From NCBI GenBank assembly GCA_019635485.1, contig JAHBZL010000041.1, positions 1-43,613 on the forward strand: a stretch of DNA of 43,613 bases, written 5' to 3'. Of the stretch, positions 8,189 to 14,823 are shown piece after piece. The notes under the pieces are model-generated. The model worked only from the letters and a program-made list of their open reading frames with translations. It had not been told where the DNA came from and did no database searches. Position 1 is the stretch's first letter; each line of letters begins with the position of its first letter. The stretch comes from Piscinibacter sp. (lineage in GTDB: Bacteria; Pseudomonadota; Gammaproteobacteria; Burkholderiales; Burkholderiaceae_C). The translations under genes and the position numbers were made by a program.

Positions 8189-9353
8189 ACACCGCCTCGA
8201 CCTGCGCGACGATGCGGTCCCAGCCGAGTTCGCGGGCCGTTTCGCGCGCCTGCGCGCCGAGCGCGCGGGCCAGCGCCGGGTCGGCCGCCAGCCGGCGCGA
8301 ATGGCGGACGAACTCGGTCGTGTCGGCGGGCCGGACGATCAGGCCGTTCACGCCGTCGCGGATCAGCTGGCCGGCGGCCGCATGGTCGAAGGCCAGCACC
8401 GCCAGGCCGCTGGCCAGCGCTTCGGTGGTGACGTTGCCGAAGGTCTCGGTCAGGCTCGGGAACACGAAGCAGTCGGCCGAGGCGTAGTGCCGTGCCAGGT
8501 CCTCGCCGTAGCGCGCGCCGGCGAAATGCGCATCGGGCAAGGCGCGCTGCAGTTCCTCGCGCGCCGGGCCGTCACCGACGATCACCGCGCGCAGCGCCGG
8601 CTGCACCTCGCGCATCGCCAGCAGGGCCTCGGCCAGCACACCGAGGTTCTTCTCCGGCGCGAGCCGGCCGACGTACAGCGCCACCGGCGCTTCCGCCGCG
8701 GCACCCCACTGGCGGCGCAGTTCGTCGCTGCGCCGGGCCGGGTCGAAGCGCGCGGTGTCGACGCCGCGCGAGACGACCCGCAGCCGCTCGAAGCCCTGCA
8801 GCGCGAGCTCCTGGCGCAGCCGCTCGGTGGGCACCATCGTGAACGCGGTGCGGTTATGGAACTTGCGCAGGTAGGCCATGATCGGCCGCTGCAGCCAGCC
8901 GATGCCGTAGTGGCGGCTGTAGGCGTGGAAGTTGGTGCGGAAGTCCGAGCACACCGGCAGCTTCAGCCGCTGCGCTGCCTGCAGGGCCGACCAGCCGAGC
9001 GGCCCCTCGGTCGCGATGTGGACCAGATCGGGCCGGTGCAGCGTCCACAGGCCGACCAGCGCCTTCTTCGACGGCACGCCCATGCGCAGGTCCGGGTAGC
9101 GCGGGATCGCGATGCCGCGCAGCAGCACCTCGTGGAAGCGGTCGGCCTGCGCGGCGCTGTCGCCGCCGCTCTGGCGCGGCCGGATCAGCTGCAGGTCGTG
9201 GTGGCGCTCGTGCAGGCCGTCGACCAGGCGCTGCAGCGTCATCGCGACGCCGTTGACCTCCGGCGGGTAGGTCTCGGTGACCAGCGCCACCCGCAGCGAG
9301 CGCCGCGCGGCCGGCAGCTCGTCGACCGTGAAAGAAGGCTGCTCGCTTGTCAT
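8115..9353 (-). CDS. GT4-family glycosyltransferase (lipid or mannosyl type)
   Basis: A 412-residue GT-B glycosyltransferase. The N-terminal Rossmann half begins VALVTETYPPEVNGVAMTLQRL, typical of the PimB/MgtA/SqdX branch of GT4, and contains DLVHIATEGPLGW and SDFRTNFHAYSRHYG. The C-terminal half has LYVGRLAPEKNL, IVGDGPAREEL and FVFPSLTETFGNVTTEALASG, the EX7E nucleotide-sugar motif. Relatives transfer mannose, glucose, glucuronate or sulfoquinovose to diacylglycerol or phosphatidylinositol lipids, so a glycolipid role fits the neighbouring lplT and lipid genes; donor and acceptor cannot be told from sequence. The Ala-rich C-terminal tail overlaps the end of lplT on the other strand. The ribosome site is weak. 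Confidence 0.85.
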   Translation of the reverse strand: MTSEQPSFTVDELPAARRSLRVALVTETYPPEVNGVAMTLQRLVDGLHERHHDLQLIRPRQSGGDSAAQADRFHEVLLRGIAIPRYPDLRMGVPSKKALVGLWTLHRPDLVHIATEGPLGWSALQAAQRLKLPVCSDFRTNFHAYSRHYGIGWLQRPIMAYLRKFHNRTAFTMVPTERLRQELALQGFERLRVVSRGVDTARFDPARRSDELRRQWGAAAEAPVALYVGRLAPEKNLGVLAEALLAMREVQPALRAVIVGDGPAREELQRALPDAHFAGARYGEDLARHYASADCFVFPSLTETFGNVTTEALASGLAVLAFDHAAAGQLIRDGVNGLIVRPADTTEFVRHSRRLAADPALARALGAQARETARELGWDRIVAQVEAVFTATLASAAAPSAATGAARARSAA

Positions 9354-9362
9354 GCCGGCATC

Positions 9363-9438
9363 GTGACGGGCTTGTGCAACAAACCGATGACGGCGGCCGT
9401 CACCGGATTTTCACGCCCGCCGGTCACCATGACGTCAT
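9363..9438. promoter_or_regulatory. Divergent promoter region with GTCAC repeats and ATGACGTCAT palindrome
   Basis: The region between the GT4 gene and the Mpo1-like gene holds GTGACGG (9363), ATGACGG (9387), CCGTCAC (9397), TTTTCAC (9408, 11 bp on) and CGGTCAC (9421, 13 bp on), then a perfect 10-bp palindrome ATGACGTCAT (9429-9438). The half-sites resemble the Pho-box units upstream of lplT, but only one pair keeps the 11-bp spacing and no convincing -10 follows, so this site is much weaker. Confidence 0.3.
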
Positions 9439-9459
9439 CGATGGCGACGGAGTGACCTC

Positions 9460-10074
9460 GTGAACGAATTCCTGCAGGCCCTGAAGACGCAGCGCTGGGA
9501 CGACCACCGCTACTACCACCACAGCCGCATCAACCAGTCGCTGCACCTGCTGTCGGCGGTCAGCTTCGTGGTGGCGTACGGGCTGCTGTTCATCGACCCG
9601 GCGCTGTCGGCGCTGGTGGCCTGGCTGGTGTCGATGTGCAGCCGGCAGGCCGGCCACTTCTTCTTCGAGCCCCGGGGCTACGACCACGTCAACCAGGCGA
9701 CGCACGAGCACAAGGAAGAGATCAAGGTCGGCTACAACCTGCGCCGCAAGGTCGTGCTGATGGGCCTGTGGGCCGCGGCGCCGGTGCTGCTGGCGGCGGA
9801 CCCGTCCTGCTTCGGCCTGATCGTGCCGGGCGTGGGCTTCGCCGGCTGGGTGCACGACGTCGGACTGTTCTGGCTCGCACTCGGCGTCGGCGGCCTGCTG
9901 TTCCGTACCGTGCACCTGTTCTTCCTGAAGGACGTGCGGACCGGCCTGGTCTGGATGACGAAGATCCTGACCGACCCGTTCCACGACATCTGGCTGTACC
10001 ACCGCGCCCCGCTCGCGCTGCTGCGCGGCGAGCTGATCGATCCGATGCCGCACGCGCAGGCGCGGCACGGCTGA
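9460..10074 (+). CDS. Mpo1-like (DUF962/YGL010w-like) integral membrane protein
   Basis: A 204-residue membrane protein with about four hydrophobic helices. It carries the His pattern of the Mpo1-like family: YYHHSRINQSLHLLS near residue 20, RQAGHFFFEPRGYDHVNQATHEH around residues 62-85, and a C-terminal HDIWLYH. Yeast Mpo1 is an Fe(II)-dependent dioxygenase that alpha-oxidises 2-hydroxy fatty acids from sphingoid base breakdown, and the conserved His residues are thought to bind iron. Bacterial members are uncharacterised. The start is GTG with GGAG 7 bp before it. It is divergent from the GT4 gene and could share its regulation. Assignment rests on the H-x4-N-x3-H and QxxGHxxFE-like motifs, so the family is likely but the reaction is open. 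Confidence 0.6.
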   Translation: MNEFLQALKTQRWDDHRYYHHSRINQSLHLLSAVSFVVAYGLLFIDPALSALVAWLVSMCSRQAGHFFFEPRGYDHVNQATHEHKEEIKVGYNLRRKVVLMGLWAAAPVLLAADPSCFGLIVPGVGFAGWVHDVGLFWLALGVGGLLFRTVHLFFLKDVRTGLVWMTKILTDPFHDIWLYHRAPLALLRGELIDPMPHAQARHG

Positions 10075-10213
10075 CGGCCTGTTGCTGCCGTATGGAGTCT
10101 GCCTGCTGCGTCGTGTGGAGCGAGCCGAGCCGCGCCCGTGCGGGTGTCGACGCGCGGACCCGGGCGGTCTGCGCTTCGCTCCGACTCCCCTGCGGTGCTC
10201 GGCCCCGCGGCCC

Positions 10214-10268
10214 GGTCGCCCAACTCGCTACGCTCACTGCGTTCGCTGCGCTCAGACAGTCGGCGACC
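10214..10268. repeat. Degenerate 9-bp tandem repeat inside an inverted repeat
   Basis: Read on the minus strand, 10223-10254 is a run of near-identical 9-mers of the form AGCGAACGC / AGTGAGCGT that would encode Ser-Glu-Arg over and over. It is flanked by perfect 7-bp inverted repeats, GGTCGCC (10214-10220) and GGCGACC (10262-10268), so the whole block can form a cruciform or long hairpin. It does not belong to any gene. Confidence 0.55.
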
Positions 10269-10431
10269 AGTCAGTTCACGTGGCGCGCTGGCGCGCGCGG
10301 GCCGCGCATCCTGCGCTCCTCGGCGCCCTCCACGCACGCCGCCACCCGCCCGGGCACGGCTCGGCCAGCCCCACCGAGCGGCGCCGCCGTTCCCGAGCCG
10401 CGTCCAGCGGCCGCGGGACCCAGCGAACACC

Positions 10432-10499
10432 GCGGATCCGGCTTTGCCGGTCCGCTGGTGTTGCCCCCTTGAGGGGGCGCGCGCAGCCCGTACGGGGGT
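10432..10499. repeat. Double hairpin with C-rich intergenic repeat, copy B
   Basis: First comes a stem of about 10 bp with a TTT loop (GCGGATCCGGC / GCCGGTCCGC, one bulged base). Next is TTGCCCCCTTGAGGGGGC, a 5-bp C/G stem, and then CGGGGGT after a GCG-rich stretch. The second part matches copy A at 3256-3295 in order and spacing. Likely an intergenic repeat family and possibly a bidirectional terminator for the flanking convergent genes; there is no T-tract. Confidence 0.5.
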
Positions 10500-10540
10500 G
10501 GTCCGCAACGGGCCGAGAGCGGCCACCTGCTTTCAGGCCC

Positions 10541-12190
10541 TTACCAGAGATGCGCCAGCATCTCGCGCAGCAGCCCGCGCTTGATCGCCTTGTCGGTCAG
10601 TGCGGCGTCGTGCCACCACCAGCCGTCCGCCGCCATCGCGCGCGCGGCGGCGACGAAGCGGTCGGCCACCGCCGCGAACTCGGCGTCGCCGTAGTTCAGG
10701 CTGAAGATCAGCCTTCCGGTGCCGACCCAGCTCAGCGCGAGACCCTCGGCGCGCAGGTAGTACTGCAGCAGCCAGTTGTAGCGCGAGGGTTGCGTGTAGG
10801 TCACGGTCCAGATCGTCGAGAGGTTGGCCACCCGCACCGGCAGGCCCGCCTCCCGCAGCCGGGCATTCAGCGCCGCGGCGCGTGCGTTCCAGCGCTCGTC
10901 CAGCCCGTCGTAGAGCGCCTGCACCTCGGGGCGCTCGAGGCGGTCGAGGAAGGCCGCCATCGCCCCCATCACGTACGGATGCGAGTTGAAGGTGCCGCGC
11001 GCGAAGCAGATGTCGGCCGGCCGGTCCTCGCGGAAGCGCCGCATGTACTCGCGCCGGCCGCACACCACGCCGATCGGCAGCCCGCCGCCCAGCGTCTTGC
11101 CGTAGGTCACCAGGTCGGCCGGCACGCCGAAATACTGCTGCGCACCGCCGGGGGCGAGGCGGAAGCCGACGAACACCTCGTCGAAGATCAGCACGATGCC
11201 GCGCTCGCTGCACACCGCGCGCAGGTCCTGGAGCCACTGCGTGTAGGCGGCGCGGTCGAAGCCGGCGCGGCGGCTGCTGTCCACCAGCGACGAGTCACCG
11301 GGCGCCGCGGCGTTCGGGTGCAGGGCCTGCAGCGGGTTGACCAGCACGCAGGCGATGTCGCGCCGCGTGCGCAGCACCTGCAGCGTGCGCTCGTCCATCT
11401 CGCGCAGCGTGTAGGTCTCGCGCGCCGGCACCGGATTGCCGGGGCCGGGCTGCACGTCGCCCCACCAGCCATGGTAGGCACCGCAGAAGCGCACGAGGTG
11501 CGTGCGCCGCGTGTGGTAGCGCGCCAGGCGCACGGCCTGCATGACGGCCTCGGTGCCGGACATGTGGAAGGACACCTCGTCCAGCCCGGACAGCCGCTGC
11601 AGCCGCCGGACGTTGTCCGCCACGCAGGGGTGGTACGGGCCCAGCACCGGGCCGAGCGCGCGCACGCGTGCGGCGCCTTCGTCGATGCAGTCGCGGTAGA
11701 AGTCGACGCCGAACACGTTGACGCCGTAGCTGCCGGTCAGGTCGTGGAAGACGTTGCCGTCCAGGTCCTCCACCGTCACGCCCCGGGCCGCCTGCACGAA
11801 GGCGCCGACCTGCAGGTGCTCGCGCAGCACCGGCGCGTACTGGTAGGGCACGCGGTAGGCGCCGGTGAACTGCAGGTCCGACAGGCCGGAGCGCGCCTGC
11901 GCCGTGGCGGCCAAGGAGCGCGGGAAACGCTCGCGGAACAGCGTCGCCAGCCCGTCCAGCCCGGCCCGGCGCCGCGCGACGACCTCCGCCGGCGCGCCGT
12001 CCGAATCGAAGAAGCGCGCCTCGTCGTAGGCATACCCCGGCAGCCAGCGCGCCACACGGCGCGCCATGCGCGCATGGCCGGTCAGCGACGGGTGCTTGGC
12101 GCGCGACAGCGCCAGGCGGCGCCAGGCCAGCGGCGCGGTGGCGGCCAGGGCCGCCGCCGCGACGGCCGACCACACGAAGGTTTCATTCAT
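10541..12190 (-). CDS. Membrane-anchored class III PLP aminotransferase (GSA-aminomutase-like)
   Basis: A 549-residue protein. It starts with a hydrophobic helix (about residues 5-24, VWSAVAAAALAATAPLAW) followed by Arg residues, a likely N-terminal anchor with the enzyme facing the cytoplasm. The fold-type I aminotransferase body shows SGTEAVMQAVRLAR (211-224), GAYHGWWGD (237-245), LIFDEVFVGFR with PLP-binding D337, and YGKTLGGGLPIG with Schiff-base K365. These place it near glutamate-1-semialdehyde 2,1-aminomutase, but at 549 residues with a ~100-residue N-terminal extension it is unlikely to be HemL. Substrate is unknown. It is divergent from psd with only 17 bp between starts and follows GGAGG, so regulation is probably shared with lipid synthesis. 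Confidence 0.82.
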   Translation of the reverse strand: MNETFVWSAVAAAALAATAPLAWRRLALSRAKHPSLTGHARMARRVARWLPGYAYDEARFFDSDGAPAEVVARRRAGLDGLATLFRERFPRSLAATAQARSGLSDLQFTGAYRVPYQYAPVLREHLQVGAFVQAARGVTVEDLDGNVFHDLTGSYGVNVFGVDFYRDCIDEGAARVRALGPVLGPYHPCVADNVRRLQRLSGLDEVSFHMSGTEAVMQAVRLARYHTRRTHLVRFCGAYHGWWGDVQPGPGNPVPARETYTLREMDERTLQVLRTRRDIACVLVNPLQALHPNAAAPGDSSLVDSSRRAGFDRAAYTQWLQDLRAVCSERGIVLIFDEVFVGFRLAPGGAQQYFGVPADLVTYGKTLGGGLPIGVVCGRREYMRRFREDRPADICFARGTFNSHPYVMGAMAAFLDRLERPEVQALYDGLDERWNARAAALNARLREAGLPVRVANLSTIWTVTYTQPSRYNWLLQYYLRAEGLALSWVGTGRLIFSLNYGDAEFAAVADRFVAAARAMAADGWWWHDAALTDKAIKRGLLREMLAHLW

Positions 12191-12207
12191 GCCCTCCGCT
12201 TCTACCC

Positions 12208-13107
12208 ATGTCGATTGACACCCCGATGAAAACGGCGCCGCGGCGCCGCGCCTGGCGCGACGCGCTGTTGCAGCAGGAGGACCTGAACTTCCTGCTCACC
12301 AACCGCGTACCGCGCCTGGCGCTGACCCGCTTCATGGGCTGGTTCAGCAAGATCCGCCAGCCGCTGGTGCGCGACGCGTCGATCGCCGTCTGGCGCGCGT
12401 TCGCCGACCTCGACCTGAGCGAGGCCCGCAAGGACCGCTTCGACAGCCTGCACGACTGCTTCGTGCGCGAGCTCAAGCCCGGCGCGCGCCCGGTCGACCC
12501 GGATCCGGCCGTGCTGACGAGCCCGTGCGACGGCATCGTCGGCGCCTGCGGCGCCGTGGCCGACACGCAGGTGTTCCAGGCCAAGGGCTTCCCGTACTCG
12601 GCCGTGGACCTGTTCGGCGACGCGGCGGCCTTCGAGCCGTTCCGCGACGGCTGCTTCGTCACGCTGCGGCTGACCTCGAGCATGTACCACCGCTTCCACG
12701 CGCCGTACGACTGCCGCGTGCGGCGCGTCACCCACATCGCCGGCGACACCTGGAACGTCAACCCGATCGCGCTGAAGCGGGTCGAGCGGCTGTTCTGCCG
12801 CAACGAGCGCGCGCTGATCGAGGCGCGGCTGCCGGACGGCACGCCGCTCGCGCTGGTGCCGGTCGCGGCCATCCTGGTCGCCAGCCTGCGCCTGCATTTC
12901 CTCGACCTGCTGCTGCACGGGCGCTACGCCGGGCCGCAACAGATCGCCTGCGACGCGGCGCTCGCCAAGGGCCAGGAGATGGGCTGGTTCGAGCACGGCT
13001 CGACGATCATCGTCTTCGCGCCGCGCGGCATGGCGCTGGCCGAGGGCCTCGCGAGCGGCACCCGGGTCCGCATGGGGCAGCCGCTGCTGCGCCGCCCGGA
13101 GGTTTAG
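12208..13107 (+). CDS. psd: Phosphatidylserine decarboxylase proenzyme
   Basis: A 299-residue pyruvoyl-dependent enzyme that converts phosphatidylserine to phosphatidylethanolamine on the inner membrane. Key motifs are SPCDGIVGACG, FVTLRLTSSMYHRFHAPYDC (the conserved YHRFHAP His motif), GDTWNVNPIAL and the self-cleavage site GST at 264-266; Ser265 should become the pyruvoyl group, leaving an alpha chain of about 35 residues. The length and GST site match the long E. coli-type Psd rather than the short ~215-residue form that I recall as common in betaproteobacteria, so this may be a second or specialised enzyme. An alternative ATG lies six codons later. The stop overlaps the convergent UPF0016 gene by 4 bp. 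Confidence 0.92.
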   Translation: MSIDTPMKTAPRRRAWRDALLQQEDLNFLLTNRVPRLALTRFMGWFSKIRQPLVRDASIAVWRAFADLDLSEARKDRFDSLHDCFVRELKPGARPVDPDPAVLTSPCDGIVGACGAVADTQVFQAKGFPYSAVDLFGDAAAFEPFRDGCFVTLRLTSSMYHRFHAPYDCRVRRVTHIAGDTWNVNPIALKRVERLFCRNERALIEARLPDGTPLALVPVAAILVASLRLHFLDLLLHGRYAGPQQIACDAALAKGQEMGWFEHGSTIIVFAPRGMALAEGLASGTRVRMGQPLLRRPEV

Positions 13108-13676
13108 AACAGCCGGCCGACGTTGAACAGCGTCAGCACGCCCAGCAGGGCGAAGATGCCGGCGGCGATGCCGTGCACCAGCCGCATCGGCACGTGCCGC
13201 GCGATGCGGTCGCCGAGGAACACCGCCGGCACGTTCGCCAGCAGCATGCCGAGCGTCGTGCCGGCGACGACGGCGGCGAAGTCGGTATAACGCGCCGCCA
13301 GCGCGACGGTCGCGATCTGGGTCTTGTCGCCCATCTCGGCGAGGAAGAACGCCACCACCGTCGTGCCGAACACGCCGAAGCGCTGGCGCGTGCTGGCGGC
13401 CTCGTCGTCGACCTGGTCGGGAATCAGCATCCAGCCGGCCATGGCGAGGAACGACAGGCCGATCACCCAGCGCAGCAGGTCCGGGCCGAGCGCCTGCGCG
13501 ACCCAGCCGCCGAGCGCGCCGGCAAGCGCATGGTTGGCGAGCGTGGCGACGAGGATGCCGACGATGATCGGCACGGGGCGGCGGAACTTCGCGGCCAGCA
13601 GCATGGCCAGCAGCTGGGTCTTGTCGCCCATTTCACCGAGCGCGACGACGCCGGTCGAGACAAGGAAGGATTCCAA
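13104..13676 (-). CDS. UPF0016/GDT1 (TMEM165-like) Mn2+ exporter
   Basis: A 190-residue membrane protein with six predicted helices in two inverted halves. Each half carries the family signature E-x-G-D-K-T: E15-MGDKT and E114-MGDKT. Family members move Mn2+ or Ca2+; bacterial MneA exports Mn2+. The start is TTG, giving the usual N-terminus (M)ESFLVSTGVVALGEMGDKTQLLA; GGAGA stands 6 bp before it and no in-frame ATG fits. The upstream yybP-ykoY riboswitch supports a manganese-exporter role: Mn2+ binding should raise expression. Its neighbours include glycosyltransferases, some of which need Mn2+, though that link is only suggestive. Confidence 0.93.
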   Translation of the reverse strand: MESFLVSTGVVALGEMGDKTQLLAMLLAAKFRRPVPIIVGILVATLANHALAGALGGWVAQALGPDLLRWVIGLSFLAMAGWMLIPDQVDDEAASTRQRFGVFGTTVVAFFLAEMGDKTQIATVALAARYTDFAAVVAGTTLGMLLANVPAVFLGDRIARHVPMRLVHGIAAGIFALLGVLTLFNVGRLF

Positions 13677-13682
13677 GCGGAT

Positions 13683-13730
13683 CTCCGCGGGCCGGCACAC
13701 AACCGAAGACCACACGGCATCCCCGGCCCG
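13683..13730 (-). promoter_or_regulatory. Likely riboswitch expression platform
   Basis: Downstream of the aptamer, CGGGCCGG (13723-13730) and CCGGCCCG (13688-13695, both read on the minus strand) form a perfect 8-bp stem. Its 3' side ends directly against the GGAGA ribosome site of the TTG-initiated gene. This suggests control of translation, or an anti-terminator choice, by pairing next to the Shine-Dalgarno. Inferred from complementarity only. Confidence 0.5.
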
Positions 13731-13740
13731 TCCGGAGGCA

Positions 13741-13852
13741 GTGCGGTCAAAGGTCTGGCCAGGCGTCGGAGCTGCTCGCGCCATGGCCGCGAAGGCCAAG
13801 TCTGTTGACGCGAGCCCCGGCGCGCTTGGCGCCGGGCGGCTACTCCCCAATG
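13741..13852 (-). ncRNA. yybP-ykoY manganese riboswitch aptamer
   Basis: On the minus strand, the leader of the UPF0016 gene holds the conserved elements of this class in order: TTGGGGAGTAGCC at the 5' end, a GC-rich stem, CGTCAACAGACTTGG in the core, a variable hairpin, and GACCTTTGACC at the 3' end. The GGGGAGUAGC, GUCAACA and ACCUUUG blocks are the diagnostic ones. The class binds Mn2+ and typically turns on exporters such as MntP, YybP or UPF0016 proteins; the downstream gene fits. Confidence 0.93.
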
Positions 13853-13900
13853 ACAGAAGCGGCGCGAGTGTAGCGGAACGACCTGAACCCGGGCTGACGC

Positions 13901-14758
13901 CTAACCGAGCTCGAAGCTCGTGACACCGAACAACCGGTCCAGCGGCAGCGCGGGCACGGCGCCGGTGAACATGCGCGCGGTCTCGAACACCGGCGCGAAG
14001 CCGAGCTCGCGCGCGAGCGCGACGGCCTCGGCGTTCGGCGCCGGCACGTCGAGCTGCACCGGCGTGCCGGGCGGCAGCGGGGCGACCAGCGCGTGCAGCA
14101 GGTCGGCGGCGGCCCGGGCATCGTCGGCGAACAGCGGGCCGATCTTGCAGCCGGCGCGGCACGGACGGATCACGCCGTAGCCGGCCAGCGCGCCGTCGCG
14201 CACCGCCGCCAGCGCCATGCTGCCGCGCTGCGCGATCCAGTGCTGCGTGAAGCGGCGGCGGTCGTCGGGGAAGAAGGCGGCGTCGTAGTCGAGCAGCGCC
14301 GGCAGCGGCCAGGCGGCCAGCGGCAGCACCGTGCCCGCTGGCGCGGCGACGTGGCCGTCGTGCCGGCCCTCGTAGCGCACGTTGTTCCAGGCGAACGCGA
14401 AGCCGCTGCGCCGGTAGTTGTCCTGCTGGGCGACCACGCCGTCCAGGCCGACCACGCGGCCCGCGAAGCGCTGCATCGCAGCGCGCCACAGCGCGAGGCC
14501 GTGGCCGCGGCCGCGGAACGCCGGGCGCACGATGTAGAAGCCGAGGAAGCCGAAACCGGCGCCGTAGTGGACGGCCGAGACCATGCCGACCGGCTCGCCG
14601 TCCAGCGTGCCGAGCAGGAAGCCGGCCGGGTCGGTGGCGTGGAACGTGTCCGCGTCGTGCAGGCCCGGGTTCCAGCCTTCCTGCGCCGCCCACTCGATGC
14701 CGAGCTCGAGTTCGGCACGGGTCATCGGGCGGATCTGCAGCGTGCTCATGCCGGACAT
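13901..14758 (-). CDS. GNAT-family N-acetyltransferase
   Basis: A 285-residue protein. The N-terminal half is a GNAT domain: GTLDGEPVGMVSAVHYG, then FLGFYIVRPAFRGRGHGLALWRAAM, where the RGRGHG stretch is motif A, the acetyl-CoA pyrophosphate loop. The C-terminal half (about 150-285) looks like a degenerate second GNAT lobe (AGYGVIRPCRAGCKIGPLFADDARAA, then ARELGFAPVFETARMFTG), the layout of YitH-like acetyltransferases. The substrate is unknown. It is divergent from the MGDG-synthase-like gene with 65 bp between, so its promoter overlaps the putative Pho box. A second ATG three codons in is equally possible. Confidence 0.85.
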   Translation of the reverse strand: MSGMSTLQIRPMTRAELELGIEWAAQEGWNPGLHDADTFHATDPAGFLLGTLDGEPVGMVSAVHYGAGFGFLGFYIVRPAFRGRGHGLALWRAAMQRFAGRVVGLDGVVAQQDNYRRSGFAFAWNNVRYEGRHDGHVAAPAGTVLPLAAWPLPALLDYDAAFFPDDRRRFTQHWIAQRGSMALAAVRDGALAGYGVIRPCRAGCKIGPLFADDARAAADLLHALVAPLPPGTPVQLDVPAPNAEAVALARELGFAPVFETARMFTGAVPALPLDRLFGVTSFELG

Positions 14759-14780
14759 GATCGCAGACCCGCGCCCTGCA

Positions 14781-14814
14781 CGGTCACGCGGGCGTCACCG
14801 TCGGTGGCTACGCT
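14781..14814 (+). promoter_or_regulatory. Putative Pho-box promoter of the glycosyltransferase-ugd operon
   Basis: CGGTCAC (14781) and GCGTCAC (14792) are 11 bp apart, followed by 10 bp, a -10-like TACGCT (14809-14814), 9 bp and the GTG start at 14824. These spacings are identical to those in front of lplT. Two half-sites are the minimum for a PhoB dimer. No -35 is evident. Binding is inferred. Confidence 0.45.
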
Positions 14815-14823
14815 GCGGATCCC

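Larger units (their letters stand above)
10075..10540. other. 466-bp intergenic region, no gene, several repeat elements
   Basis: No credible gene lies here; the frames that stay open have no start with a ribosome site and read as Arg/Ala/Ser-rich shadows. It holds a degenerate 9-bp repeat flanked by inverted repeats (10214-10268), a GCGGATCCGGC/GCCGGTCCGC hairpin (10432-10455) and the C-rich repeat copy B (10464-10499). It lies between the 3' ends of two convergent genes, so the hairpins may also terminate transcription. Confidence 0.6.

Noticed and set aside
9363-9427. Third full Pho box
   Set aside because: Only one half-site pair keeps the 11-bp period and no -10 at the right distance is seen, so it is reported only as a weak site.
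9732-10526. 264-codon minus-strand ORF with a Ser-Glu-Arg repeat
   Set aside because: Covers an intergenic repeat and the antisense of the Mpo1-like gene; no ribosome site and no domain.
10541-12190. HemL (glutamate-1-semialdehyde aminomutase for haem synthesis)
   Set aside because: Too long (549 versus about 430), has a membrane anchor, and sits among lipid genes rather than haem genes.
13677-13786. ATG-initiated N-terminal extension (MARAAPTPGQ) of the UPF0016 protein
   Set aside because: This ATG lies inside the Mn riboswitch aptamer and the extension has no family similarity; TTG at 13676 gives the canonical N-terminus with a good ribosome site.
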